Of a stretch of DNA of 64,000 nt, positions 39,747 to 49,472 are shown one piece after another. The translations under genes and the position numbers were made by a program. The stretch spans positions 124,001 through 188,000 of the forward strand of contig CAZAFC010000001.1 of the NCBI GenBank assembly GCA_964484675.1, written 5' to 3'. Position 1 is the stretch's first letter. The number at the start of each line of letters is the position of its first letter. This DNA is from CAZAFC01 sp964484675 (GTDB taxonomy: Bacteria > Patescibacteriota > Saccharimonadia > Saccharimonadales > UBA4665). The notes beneath the pieces were generated by a model that had not been told where the DNA came from, ran no database searches, and saw only the letters and a program-made list of their open reading frames with translations.

Positions 39747-41438
39747 ATGAACGAACACGCCGCTGTGCACCACGCCAGCAAATTCACCGCCAAACAGAAG
39801 AAGATCGCCTTGTTGATCGTAGCCTTTGCGTTCGTGATGGACTTGCTCGACTCGACCATCGTCAACATCGCCATTCCGTCGATCCAGGCCAACCTCGGTG
39901 CCAGTTTCGCCACCATTCAGTGGCTCGTGGCCGGCTACTCGCTCACCTTCGCGCTACTGCTCATCACCGGCGGCCGCATGGGCGATGTGTTCGGCTACAA
40001 AAAAGTCTTCTTGTGGGGCATCGGCGGCTTTACTATCGCTTCATTCCTCTCTGGCATTGCGCCATCGCCGGCGTTCTTAGTCGCCGCACGCCTGATCCAA
40101 GGTTCGATGGCTGCGCTGATGGTGCCGCAAGTGATGTCGATCATGCAGGTGATGTACAAGCCGGAAGAGCGCGGCAGCGTGATGGGCATGTTCGGCATGC
40201 TCGGCGGTTTGTCGGCATCGCTCGGGCCGATCGTTGGTGGTTTGCTCATCAAGGCGAACATTTTGCACTGGGATTGGCGGCCGATTTTCCTCATCAACCT
40301 GCCCGTCGGTATTTTCGCGCTGATCGCCGGCATGAAATATCTGCCCGACGGCAAGAGCGAGCACCCGCTGCACATCGACATCAAAGGCACGTTCCTGATT
40401 ATCGTGGCGCTGAGCTTGCTCGTGTTCCCGCTGATCGAAGGCCGCGACCTCGGTTGGCCCACCTGGACGCTAGCGATGATGACTGCTTCGATCCCGGCGC
40501 TCGGCCTTTTTGGCTGGTATGAAACGCGCAAGCACGGCCGCGACGCTTCAGCGCTCATCGTGCCGTCACTGTTCAAGGTTCGCACCTTTGTGAGCGGCCT
40601 CGCGCTCAACTTGCTCGTGCAATCGGCGATGATCGGCTACTTCCTGACGTTCACGCTGGTGCTACAAATCGGCATGGGCTACAGCGCCATTCGCGCAGCA
40701 CTTACCGGTGTGCCCATGGCTGTCGGCATTGGCCTTGGCTTTGCCGCGCTCGGCCAAAAGATGGTCGCCAAATTCGGCCGTCTCGTTATCAGCATGGGCG
40801 CCGTTGCTTACGCCGCCGGCCTGATCGCAACCACGTGGGTTATCACGCACTATGTGGGCACTGCGCACCCCTGGCAGTTCATCCCGAGCCTGTTCGTAAG
40901 CGGCATTGGCCTTTCGCTCATCATGGTGCCGATCTTCTCGGCTGCGCTCCAAGACGTCGACACCAAAGACGCCGGTTCGGCCTCGGGCATCTTGAATGCC
41001 ATTCAGCAAGTCGGTGCTGCCATTGGTATCGCCATCATCGGCGTCATCTTCTTCGGCCAGCTGACGCACGGCGCCACCAACTCCTTCGACAACGTCACGC
41101 CACAGCTCAAGCACCAGCTCACTGCGCTGCACGTGCCAGAAGCGCAGCAAAACTTCATTATCGCCGACGCCCGCACCTGTTTCCATGACCGCTCCACCGA
41201 AAAAGACACCAACATCGTGCCCGACAGCTGCAAGCAAATGAACGCCAGCGCACCGACCAAAATCAGCCAAGAAATCGGCAACGCCGTCGGCTCGGCCGCC
41301 AAGCAGGCCAACGCCAGCAGCTTCGCCAGCGCCTTCCGCTACGGCGTGATCTACTCGATCATCCTGCTCGTGAGCATCACCGCGCTCAGCTTCACCCTGC
41401 CGCGCAAATTCCGCACCGCCACCCCCGACGCGCTGTAG
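39747..41438 (+). CDS. DHA2-family (14-TM) major facilitator drug efflux transporter
   Basis: 563 aa with about 14 hydrophobic helices. Family motifs: FVMDLLDSTIVNIAIPSI near 32, GRMGDVFGYKK near 77, and motif C-like GLSASLGPIVGG near 152. A large soluble loop precedes the last helix (~470-535). A proton-driven exporter of the EmrB/QacA type; substrates unknown. Good SD (AAGGAAG). Controlled in all likelihood by the divergent MarR gene. Confidence 0.92.
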   Translation: MNEHAAVHHASKFTAKQKKIALLIVAFAFVMDLLDSTIVNIAIPSIQANLGASFATIQWLVAGYSLTFALLLITGGRMGDVFGYKKVFLWGIGGFTIASFLSGIAPSPAFLVAARLIQGSMAALMVPQVMSIMQVMYKPEERGSVMGMFGMLGGLSASLGPIVGGLLIKANILHWDWRPIFLINLPVGIFALIAGMKYLPDGKSEHPLHIDIKGTFLIIVALSLLVFPLIEGRDLGWPTWTLAMMTASIPALGLFGWYETRKHGRDASALIVPSLFKVRTFVSGLALNLLVQSAMIGYFLTFTLVLQIGMGYSAIRAALTGVPMAVGIGLGFAALGQKMVAKFGRLVISMGAVAYAAGLIATTWVITHYVGTAHPWQFIPSLFVSGIGLSLIMVPIFSAALQDVDTKDAGSASGILNAIQQVGAAIGIAIIGVIFFGQLTHGATNSFDNVTPQLKHQLTALHVPEAQQNFIIADARTCFHDRSTEKDTNIVPDSCKQMNASAPTKISQEIGNAVGSAAKQANASSFASAFRYGVIYSIILLVSITALSFTLPRKFRTATPDAL

Positions 41439-41586
41439 CTAGCGCATCTGCCCTGGGCACATCCGCGCGAAAAAGCTTGCTCGACCACGTCTCTTTGGGT
41501 GACTGCAAAAGCTACGGCCGAAGCCAAGGCCGATAAAGATCGTAGAAAACTTTGCACGCCCGGCGCGCAGCAAGTACTATAAACAA

Positions 41587-43347
41587 ATGCTCAGAGGATT
41601 TGGCAACTACCGGCTCGTGTACGGCCATTTGTGGCACACGTATGGCCGCTATTGGACAGTGCGGATTTCGTTCGCACTCCAGATTATGGCGCGCATCTGC
41701 AAGCTCATTGTGTTGCCGGTGGCCATCAGCCTTATTATCGCCAACCTGTCGCGCCATAATTTTGCTGGCGCGCAGCGAGCGGTATTTCTGTACGCCATCT
41801 TTTCATTCGTGCTTGGCGCGCTGGCGCCGCTCATCAAATACATCGGTATGCTGGGCGAGAATGCCGCCTACCGCGACATCACCGGGGAGTATTTTTCGCG
41901 GCTGATTGCGGCGGACCTCGACTACTTCCACAGCAATCTGGCCGGCTACCTCACCACGGCCACTCGGCAATACGTCGACGGCTGCATGATGCTCATGCGT
42001 TCCTTGCGCGATCGCTACCTCAACACTGCGCTGAGCATCTTGTTTCCGCTCGGTGTCATTCTGTATCTCGACTGGTGGCTTGGGCTGGTGGCACTCGCGC
42101 TGAGCGTGACGCAAGCAGCGTATCTGTTGTGGGCGTCGCACGCCATTACGCCGTCGCGAGCCAAATCGCGCGAGGTGTACAAGCGTAATTCCGGGCGGAT
42201 GGCGGACATCGTGTCGAACATTTTGGCGGTCAAAGCCACCGCACAGGAGCGAGCGAGCGTGAGCGACGTGGAGCGCGGCTCGATCGAGGAAGGCCAGCTT
42301 TTTTACACGCGCTATACGATTCAAGCCAAGCTCATCGCCGTGCGGGAGCTGATTACCGTGCTGTTCTTTCTGGCATTGCTCTGGCTCACCGTGCATCGAA
42401 TGAGCGGCGGCCACATTAGCATAACCACCGCAGTTCTGGTGGTGACGTACACGACGACTATCCTCACCGGCATTTACACACTGTCGGACGATCTCGACGA
42501 GCACGACGATTTGACCGATAAGATCGTGCCGGCGTTCGAGGTTCTCAACCGCCAAAACGACGTCACCGATCCGGCTGAGCCACGCCAGCTCGAGCGCACT
42601 CGCGGCCAGATCACGTTCCGCAATATTTCTTTTGCATACGATACGAGTGCGGGTAGCGAGCCGGTGCTCAGCGATTTTTCGCTCGAGATTCCGGCCGGCC
42701 AAAAAGTCGGCGTTGTCGGCGTGAGCGGCGCTGGCAAAAGCACGCTCGCCAAATTGCTGCTGCGATTTACTGATGTGAGCGAGGGTCAGATCCTCTTTGA
42801 CGGCATCGACGTGCGCGAGCTCCGGCAAGCCGATCTTCGCAAGCAAATCGCCTACATCCCGCAAGAGCCGCTGCTGCTGCATGCTAGCATCCGCGAAAAT
42901 GTGCTGCTGTCGCGGCCCGACGCGACCGACCAAGAAATAACCGCGGCGCTGCGGCTTGCCCATGCGCTGAAATTTGTCGAACAGCTGCCCGAGAAGCTCG
43001 GCAGCATCGTCGGCGAACGCGGCGTGAAGCTGAGCGGCGGCCAAAAACAGCGCATTGCCATCGCCCGCGCCGTGCTCCAGCATGCGCCGGTGATGGTTCT
43101 CGACGAAGCAACCAGCGCGCTCGACAGCGAGAGCGAGCAGATCATCAAAGATTCGTTCGCGAGTGTGCTTAAGGGCAAAACCGCCATCGTTATCGCGCAC
43201 CGGCTGAGCACGCTCTCCGACATGGACCGGATTATCGTACTCGACAAAGGCCGCTGCATCGAGGACGGCACGCACGAAACGCTGCTCGCGCAAAATGGCG
43301 CTTACGCCCGCCTCTGGAAGCGCCAACTCAAACACGCCGACGAATAA
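41587..43347 (+). CDS. ABC exporter, fused transmembrane and ATPase domains
   Basis: 586 aa. Six-helix exporter domain (~20-310) followed by an ATPase: Walker A GVSGAGKST near 377, Q-loop YIPQEP near 421, signature KLSGGQKQR near 479, Walker B VMVLDEATSALD near 502, H-loop IAHRLST near 535. Acts as a homo- or heterodimer to export lipid, peptide or drug. TACTAT (41575-41580) ends 6 nt before ATG 41587 with TTTGCA 18 nt upstream, so leaderless and independent of the preceding pump gene. Confidence 0.92.
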   Translation: MLRGFGNYRLVYGHLWHTYGRYWTVRISFALQIMARICKLIVLPVAISLIIANLSRHNFAGAQRAVFLYAIFSFVLGALAPLIKYIGMLGENAAYRDITGEYFSRLIAADLDYFHSNLAGYLTTATRQYVDGCMMLMRSLRDRYLNTALSILFPLGVILYLDWWLGLVALALSVTQAAYLLWASHAITPSRAKSREVYKRNSGRMADIVSNILAVKATAQERASVSDVERGSIEEGQLFYTRYTIQAKLIAVRELITVLFFLALLWLTVHRMSGGHISITTAVLVVTYTTTILTGIYTLSDDLDEHDDLTDKIVPAFEVLNRQNDVTDPAEPRQLERTRGQITFRNISFAYDTSAGSEPVLSDFSLEIPAGQKVGVVGVSGAGKSTLAKLLLRFTDVSEGQILFDGIDVRELRQADLRKQIAYIPQEPLLLHASIRENVLLSRPDATDQEITAALRLAHALKFVEQLPEKLGSIVGERGVKLSGGQKQRIAIARAVLQHAPVMVLDEATSALDSESEQIIKDSFASVLKGKTAIVIAHRLSTLSDMDRIIVLDKGRCIEDGTHETLLAQNGAYARLWKRQLKHADE

Positions 43348-43527
43348 CCAAAATCATTCAAAATCACGCGCCGTTGCAGCAAACATTTACCCAATCGCAC
43401 ACTCCGCTTCGAGCAGGCGACGACATCGGCGGCACCACGCGATGAAGGCCGGCACGATTTTCTCTAAGCCGCCACTTCACCATTTCAAGCATGCCCTTGC
43501 AGGGCACCGGCTCATTGCAAAGATATG

Positions 43528-44262
43528 CTATTGCTGCAGCTGCGTGTACAGATCCGCCCAAATGGTCGTCGCGTAGCCAGCAATTGTTTCAGCAGTGTTC
43601 ACGGGACTTGCATTGACAAGCTGCTTCGGATCGGTTGTATCCCACACCAAACCTTGCGGAAGGCTCTTGGCGTCACCATACCACGCACTTATGCCAGCTT
43701 CCGAGCCATCTGCATACGCGTTGCTCAAGAATCCTCTGCCCGCCATGTTGTCATCACCATTCACGCCACGCGAAAAAACAAGCTGGCCGTCAAAGCTTAA
43801 TTGGGGCCTTAGACTTTCGTAGCGATGGCCATACATCTGCACGAATTCGACCTTAGCCGGATCGGGCTGGCCGTCAGTTTTGCCCACGAGAACGTCAACC
43901 GCCAGGTCCCGGCGGCGGACACTCGACCCTTCGGTGTATCCAACCCGCACCTCTGTCTCCGTGGCACTATCAGACAAGGTGTATGCGTGGCCTTGGTGCA
44001 GAAGCTGGAGCGCCTGCGTGCCAATGAGCTTGGCGACCGGGTCGAGCTGCGCGGCCATACCCGCCTCAACCGTTTGCTCGTACTGTTTGCCAGGCTTGGG
44101 CGCGGGCGGCACGTCGTGCGCGCAGCCGCCCAGGAGCGCCGCCGTCAGCGCACCAGTTACGGCAGCAACGCCAAGAGGTGCGCGCCTCCGATCGTGTTCG
44201 TTCTGTGGCGGCAAAATAGTATTTTCTTGACCCAACCCTGTGTCAATGCGTTCTTTTTTCAT
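43528..44262 (-). CDS. Hypothetical lipoprotein-like exported protein
   Basis: 244 aa. An unusually long charged N-terminus precedes a hydrophobic stretch ending in LLGGC (Cys near 47), a possible lipobox. The remainder is soluble (VRVGYTEGSSVRRRDLAVD near 105, SRGVNGDDNMAGRGF near 165). No family recognised. ATG 44262 lies 6 nt after TATAGT (44269-44274), so leaderless; the slightly longer frame has no support. Confidence 0.7.
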   Translation of the reverse strand: MKKERIDTGLGQENTILPPQNEHDRRRAPLGVAAVTGALTAALLGGCAHDVPPAPKPGKQYEQTVEAGMAAQLDPVAKLIGTQALQLLHQGHAYTLSDSATETEVRVGYTEGSSVRRRDLAVDVLVGKTDGQPDPAKVEFVQMYGHRYESLRPQLSFDGQLVFSRGVNGDDNMAGRGFLSNAYADGSEAGISAWYGDAKSLPQGLVWDTTDPKQLVNASPVNTAETIAGYATTIWADLYTQLQQ

Positions 44263-44352
44263 ACATATACTATACAATCAAAGTCAATAGTTTGCACGGA
44301 TCCAGGCAAGCGCACCGGCGGCGAATAGAGATTTTTTAGGTATACTGACTTC

Positions 44353-44976
44353 ATGACCAGCCCCGAAAACCCTCCCGAAGAACCTGTCGCCGAGTGGCGC
44401 AACGATGAATTCTGGGTAAAACCCTACGAAGAGCATGTCTATATTGCGGTGCTTGATCATGTGGCAATCGGATCCTATGAGCTAGGAGATACAGAGGCGA
44501 CAGGAGCGCTCATGAGGCACCTCAATTGGCGACAGCGTAACGAGCCACCGCTTAAAAGAAACGCACTCCGATTTCCCGAGGAAGGCCAGGTGGTCGTAAC
44601 GGCTGCGTCCGTAGAAATAGCGTCAATCTTGGGCACCAACGCAGACAGCACGGTTCCGGGTCTCAGGGCTGTCCACGACTTCCACGCCTATGCATGGCTC
44701 TTGCGCCAAGAAACGGCCCGAGACAGCGAACGCAGACAAAAAGAAGCCGCAAACCCCAGGCTATTCCGCACATACAACGATCGCCTCAGCCCGTACGAAG
44801 CCTTAGCGCGCCTCTACGCGCCGCAGGTTAGCAGGCTCAAAGCAGCGCTCTACGATCCTGATGCAGACGAATTTCGGTGGCCGGCCACCGTGACACTTCT
44901 TCTCCACCCCAGCCCTTTAATGATTCCCGTAGCAGAAGAGGTGAAAGCATTATTGAGTTCCAAATCAGACGCGTAA
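44353..44976 (+). CDS. Hypothetical protein
   Basis: 207 aa, not recognised. Soluble, with VKPYEEHVYIAVLDHVAIGSY near 22 and a Arg/Glu-rich helix (LLRQETARDSERRQKEAAN near 117). TATACT (44341-44346) ends 6 nt before ATG, a leaderless start. Divergent from the lipoprotein-like gene, so the short gap carries both promoters. From 44977 to 45181 no gene is seen. Confidence 0.65.
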   Translation: MTSPENPPEEPVAEWRNDEFWVKPYEEHVYIAVLDHVAIGSYELGDTEATGALMRHLNWRQRNEPPLKRNALRFPEEGQVVVTAASVEIASILGTNADSTVPGLRAVHDFHAYAWLLRQETARDSERRQKEAANPRLFRTYNDRLSPYEALARLYAPQVSRLKAALYDPDADEFRWPATVTLLLHPSPLMIPVAEEVKALLSSKSDA

Positions 44977-45181
44977 ATATCATCTGGCAAGATGAGGATA
45001 AGGCAGAAAAGTAAGCGCAGAGAAGAACGGGGGCAGGCGCCAGCGAGCGACTACATTTACACATTCTTATCTGCGCGCCGGCATGCCGGACTTTGCCGCA
45101 GAATGACGAACACTACAGCTGTTGCCCCTGAAACGCGCTCAATCTGAGCTCGTATGCAAGCCGGGCACGCCAAAAAGAAGA

Positions 45182-45216
45182 CCACCTCCGGCCGACCAGC
45201 GCCAGGCCGGAGGGGT
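45182..45216 (-). terminator. Terminator of the 45244 gene
   Basis: On the minus strand CCTCCGGCC (45205-45213) pairs with GGCCGGAGG (45185-45193), with ACC/GGT extending the stem and CTTCTTTTT following. Confidence 0.75.
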
Positions 45217-45243
45217 CCTATTCTTGCTAGCTATTCCTTGTCG

Positions 45244-45870
45244 TCACCGTTTGTGAACAGTTGTGGTAGTATCGCTGGAGCAGATCCCCACGACGTACGG
45301 TGTGCCATCCGAGTGGTAGCCCCAGCAGGCAGCCGACTGCCAGTTGTCGCGCAGAACCTCCGCGGACATTGGAATGACTGTGACGTGCTGCCGGCGATTC
45401 GGCTCGTCGGTGACTTCGAGAGTGAGCGTGTCTTCACTCTTAGGGAACAGCTGGCCGGCGATGTTCAGCTGGAGCAGCTTGTCCGCGCCGGCAGCAGCGA
45501 AGGCCCTGCCGATCTCGTCGAGCCGCGCCAGAAAGACCTCATCAGTGACGTCGACGCCGCTGGCCTGGTGTAGCGCGCGGCTCGCGTAGCGGAGCGCCTC
45601 CACCTTGCCGTCGTCGGTGATTCCCCAGCACGAGGGAAGACCTTTCTGCATTGCCTCCGCTTCCAGCATGGGGTGCATCACCAGGTGGCCCGGCGCGATT
45701 TGCTCCTCGAAGAAGACCTCACCGAGCTCCATCGGGTAGTGCACGTGCGCGGAGTAGACGCCGAACACGGTGTTCTTGATCACCTCGCCGGCTCTGCGAA
45801 GCGCTGCCCGGAACTCCGGAGAGTTGGGGTTAACTTCGGTGATGTGGGGCGGTGTTGCCACGCGTGACAT
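45244..45870 (-). CDS. Hypothetical protein
   Basis: 208 aa, not recognised. Soluble, with HVHYPMELGEVFFEEQIAPG near 43 and two Cys-Trp-Gly motifs (SCWGITDDGKVEALRYASR near 81 and ACWGYHSDGTPYV near 182) that may mark an internal duplication. SD GAGAGGA precedes ATG 45870. An extended -10 near 45930 gives a leader of about 60 nt. Codon style matches the interspersed unknown genes. Confidence 0.68.
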   Translation of the reverse strand: MSRVATPPHITEVNPNSPEFRAALRRAGEVIKNTVFGVYSAHVHYPMELGEVFFEEQIAPGHLVMHPMLEAEAMQKGLPSCWGITDDGKVEALRYASRALHQASGVDVTDEVFLARLDEIGRAFAAAGADKLLQLNIAGQLFPKSEDTLTLEVTDEPNRRQHVTVIPMSAEVLRDNWQSAACWGYHSDGTPYVVGICSSDTTTTVHKR

Positions 45871-46139
45871 GCGTGTCCTCTCTGTAGGTTGTCAAAACTG
45901 CGGCCGGAAGATGCCTCTCCCGTACAGGGTTATAACACGAGGGCATTACAGTCGGCAAGCCGAGTGTCTCAGTTGCCGAGGGAACCGCCGCAAAGAACCA
46001 TGCGCACAACAATCGATCGACCTGCAATGGCAATAGTGTTGCCGCAAAGTCTACCTTGTCGACCCAGAAAATGCTATGCTTAAAACAGTCTCGTGAGGAC
46101 GACGGAGAAAAACAAACATATTAAAAGGAGAGGACATTC

Positions 46140-47357
46140 ATGTTCTTTAAAAAACGTGCCGCTAGCAATGCGCGGCTTGATCAGGTTGCCAAATTATATT
46201 TAGGCTATAAATTCTTTGGCAATTTATTTTTCGCCTACCCAATATTCTACCAATTCGCCAAGCAAACTATTACGCCGCTACAAGTGGGAATCTTCTTTAG
46301 CGCCATCGGCATCGTGGGGTTTATCGCCGAAATACCAACGGGGATTATTGCGGACAAACATGGCCGAAAATTGAGCGGACTAGTCGGCACAGCCGTGCTC
46401 AGCGTCGCCCCATTGATTATATTTTTTGGTCATAGCCTTTTGGCCTACCTTGTGGCTGCACTTTTTTATGGCGTGGGCAGAGCACTATTGAGTGGCACAC
46501 TCGAAGCCCTGGTATACGACCACAAAAACGTCTCAAAGGATATTTACCGACGAATCAATACGCTTGAAATAACTTTCGGCCAATCGGGCATTTTAATAAG
46601 CGCGGCGCTTGGCGGACTGTTATTTTCGATTCACGAAAGCTTGCCCTTTATCATCGAAGCAAGCGCCAGTTTCGCGTGTCTCGTTCTTATAGCTTTCATG
46701 CAAGAACAAAATAAAGACAGCCACGTTGCTTCTACCGCATCAATTCGACAACACTTTATGGAAAGCATGCGATATCTGTTTGCGACCTCCTATTTACGAA
46801 TTCTCGTATCGATGAGCGTCGTTTTTTCGGTCATGCTAGGCATGTGCATTCAGTTTGTCAACGAAGCGGCTATGATCGAGCACAAGCTCCAGCCACAAAC
46901 GCGTGGATTTCTCATCGCGGGCGCCGGAATTGCAACGCTCATCCTGTTGCACGCTGTTATTTTTAAGGTAATCCAGGGCGACATTGGTAGGATAGCCTAC
47001 CTTATGTGCGGCGCGGCGGTGGCCTATATTCTCATGAGCTTCAATAGCCTGCCGCTCTTTCTTGTTGGCTACTTGGTATGGTGCTGCTTGAACGCAACGA
47101 GTGCATTTCTAAGAGTCATGGTGCACGATCAGATACCCGGCTCACATCGGTCAACCATCCTGAGCAACTTCAAGGCGCTTGCCGTTTTGCTAGGGCTCGG
47201 CGCCAGCACTGCGACTGGATTCCTGGTGCAACAAACCAAAACGCCCCGGTCGGCATACGCAGTCTTTGGGGCAATCGCCTGTTTCATGCTCCTGCCGTGC
47301 GCGTATTGGCTCATAGCTCAGCTGCGCCAAACCGCGCACGCACCACTCCGTAAATAA
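46140..47357 (+). CDS. Major facilitator superfamily transporter
   Basis: 405 aa with 12 hydrophobic helices. MFS loop motif GIIADKHGRK near 70; sequence otherwise typical of small MFS exporters (FIAEIPTG near 61). Substrate unknown. AAAGGAGAGG precedes ATG 46140. Its A/T-richer codons differ from the flanking genes, which may point to separate acquisition. Confidence 0.88.
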   Translation: MFFKKRAASNARLDQVAKLYLGYKFFGNLFFAYPIFYQFAKQTITPLQVGIFFSAIGIVGFIAEIPTGIIADKHGRKLSGLVGTAVLSVAPLIIFFGHSLLAYLVAALFYGVGRALLSGTLEALVYDHKNVSKDIYRRINTLEITFGQSGILISAALGGLLFSIHESLPFIIEASASFACLVLIAFMQEQNKDSHVASTASIRQHFMESMRYLFATSYLRILVSMSVVFSVMLGMCIQFVNEAAMIEHKLQPQTRGFLIAGAGIATLILLHAVIFKVIQGDIGRIAYLMCGAAVAYILMSFNSLPLFLVGYLVWCCLNATSAFLRVMVHDQIPGSHRSTILSNFKALAVLLGLGASTATGFLVQQTKTPRSAYAVFGAIACFMLLPCAYWLIAQLRQTAHAPLRK

Positions 47358-47425
47358 TGCGTTATACAGGAGCTTCAGATGCGAACCTCGGCACCTTCGC
47401 CCGCGCCGAAGCATTGAGCAAGAGT

Positions 47426-48493
47426 TTAGGCTAACTCAGAAAGTCCGAATACGCCGCGAGTCTGCACGGTATATCGTCCCGCGGCCGGCCCGCGGCCCAG
47501 CAACATGTCCGTCATAACAGCGCCGACCAGCGCGCCGCCCATCATGGCAGTGCTGCCGAGTTGCGCAACGCCCGATGATTCACGCCGCGCCAATTGATCA
47601 AATGACCGCTTAAATCGCGGACTGATATGCTCAGGACCGACGACCTTGAGCAAGAGTTCCATGTTTTGCTGCGGGGAAGGATTCGTAATGGCCAGATCGG
47701 CAGCCGATGCCGCGCCAAAGAAAAACGGCTCCCCCGAAGCCGGATCTTCGATGTCAATCTGCGAAGTTCGGTCCAGATCGGCAGGCATAATAACCAGCGC
47801 ACCGATTTCCTTGGCCCATTGGCGGACCGCAACCTTTGGCGCCCACTGGTCGATGGCCTCGACAATGATCTTGGGTGGCCGCGGGAGCTTGCGCGCAGCG
47901 GCCAGATCAAATCCTTGCCGCAAATGCCACTGCTCTATGAACGGATCAATTCTGACAATCTCCCGGCCGAGCCAGTCGACTTTCGCCATGCCGAGATCTT
48001 TGTATGTAGCCGACAATCGATTGAGATTTGTCGGTGTGATGTCGTCAAAATCAGCCAGCGCAACCCCATTACCAATGCCCGCCCGTACGGCCGCCAGCAC
48101 CGCGTGGCTGCCGACGCTCAGCCCCACAAAAGCCACCGTTGCCTGCCTGAGTTCCATTTGTTCTTCGGGGGTGAGAAGCGGATTATTACGGAGCGTTCGC
48201 AGCCGATAGTGCACATCTGGCGGCGGATAATGCACCCAGCCATCTTCGTCTGTGCCGGGCTGCCGCACCCACCTGCCATATTGCTGCCCCTCGGCGAGGA
48301 TGTGGGTTTTGAGCTGCTCGCGCTCTGGGCCCTGGGGGTTGGGGAATTCCATCTTGGCGACATCCTCAGCGATGAAGTCCAACGCATCGTGCTTGGGAAG
48401 CATTGAGGCCGCAAAGACCTCGCGCTGATCACTCACAGATAGATCAAGGATTTCGGGCGGCGACCATTGACGCCTCGCTTGTTCTGCACTCAT
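47426..48493 (-). CDS. ThiF/E1-like adenylating enzyme
   Basis: 355 aa. A ~100-residue N-terminal region precedes the E1-like Rossmann core: VAFVGLSVGSHAVLAAVRAG near 118, ADFDDITPTNLNRLSATYKDLGMAK near 146, conserved Asp in VEAIDQWAPK near 205. No CxxC zinc pairs are visible, unlike ThiF/MoeB. E1-like proteins adenylate a ubiquitin-like C-terminus or a small acid. It overlaps the acyltransferase-like gene upstream by 4 nt (ATGA), so the two should act together. ATG 48493 has AAAGGAG. Confidence 0.85.
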   Translation of the reverse strand: MSAEQARRQWSPPEILDLSVSDQREVFAASMLPKHDALDFIAEDVAKMEFPNPQGPEREQLKTHILAEGQQYGRWVRQPGTDEDGWVHYPPPDVHYRLRTLRNNPLLTPEEQMELRQATVAFVGLSVGSHAVLAAVRAGIGNGVALADFDDITPTNLNRLSATYKDLGMAKVDWLGREIVRIDPFIEQWHLRQGFDLAAARKLPRPPKIIVEAIDQWAPKVAVRQWAKEIGALVIMPADLDRTSQIDIEDPASGEPFFFGAASAADLAITNPSPQQNMELLLKVVGPEHISPRFKRSFDQLARRESSGVAQLGSTAMMGGALVGAVMTDMLLGRGPAAGRYTVQTRGVFGLSELA

Positions 48494-49335
48494 AGAATCT
48501 CCTTTTTTTCTTGCATATATTGCCAAACCGCCGCGCTGACATGCTCCTGGCGCAAACCCTGCATAAAGAACAAGAGCGACCGATGCAACTTGTCGCGTTC
48601 AGCCCCCTCTGCCTCCTGGCAATCATTCGCTAAGTTGTCAATAAAGCTACACGGCTGGAGCAACGCCGGCTTGAGATCCTGCAGAATCGGATGGCTCGCC
48701 ACCACATCTCTGCCAATCAGTTGAATATTCTTGCCGCCCCAGCTGCCGGCCAATCGAGGATAGGTTCCAGCAGCCATCGTGACCAGCCACAACTCCTTGC
48801 GACTTTCGAGCATCACATCGTGCACCGCACGCCGAAACACCCGCTGCATGCTCAGCGGGTGCGCGTCCGGCATGCCCGCGAACGATGCTGCCTCCCTGAT
48901 GACATACCCCTGGCCCTGCAAGTCCGTCAAGTACGCTTCCGCCTCTGCGTACAACGCGCTCTCACACCGCGCATACGATGGAAGACTCTTGTAGCCCTCG
49001 GGGCCAGGACTAACGAGCCGCATCGATGTGGCTCGCCGACAGCTCCCATCATCCGACTCGCGACACAGATAATAAACCACCCCCGGCCCTCGAGCTTTGT
49101 CGATGTCCGGACTCATCCGGCCATCTGGCAACAGCGCGTCAGACGACACGATATTGTGAGTCAGGTAGCTCAGCCCTTGCGCATGCCAAGCAATATCAGC
49201 AAGCGCAGGCGCACGGTCCTCGGTAAAAGTGGCGTAATAAAATCCGTCGCCTCCAGGTGACCAGATCTTTGGCAAATTCTCAGCATGAGCTGGCTCAGGA
49301 GCGGCCAGCGGCTCACGATCGTAGGTTTCAGACAT
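48490..49335 (-). CDS. GNAT/autoinducer-synthase-like protein paired with the E1-like enzyme
   Basis: 281 aa. A central block (GVVYYLCRESDDGSCRRATS.. near 85, then SLPSYARC and a VIREAASFAG near 150) follows the order of LuxI/FeeM-type acyl synthases and GNAT folds: strand, RLI-like strand, LP loop, E-x-S/A-x-x-A. This is only a family-level guess. A distinct helical C-terminus follows. Leaderless: TATTAT (49342-49347) ends 6 nt before ATG. First gene of a two-gene operon. Confidence 0.5.
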   Translation of the reverse strand: MSETYDREPLAAPEPAHAENLPKIWSPGGDGFYYATFTEDRAPALADIAWHAQGLSYLTHNIVSSDALLPDGRMSPDIDKARGPGVVYYLCRESDDGSCRRATSMRLVSPGPEGYKSLPSYARCESALYAEAEAYLTDLQGQGYVIREAASFAGMPDAHPLSMQRVFRRAVHDVMLESRKELWLVTMAAGTYPRLAGSWGGKNIQLIGRDVVASHPILQDLKPALLQPCSFIDNLANDCQEAEGAERDKLHRSLLFFMQGLRQEHVSAAVWQYMQEKKEIL

Positions 49336-49472
49336 TGTTATATAATACGCTATTGGTTAAATAGTCAAAATAAATTTCTAACTGACAATCCTAGTTGTCA
49401 CCATGCGCTGGCGGACATGCTGCCTGCTCGAAGTTGGCCCGCACCGACGCTCCACGCATCGGCCCTAAGTAC

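Noticed and set aside
41803..43335. 510-codon minus-strand frame opposite the ABC exporter
   Set aside because: The plus frame has complete ABC motifs; the opposite frame is a codon-bias shadow.
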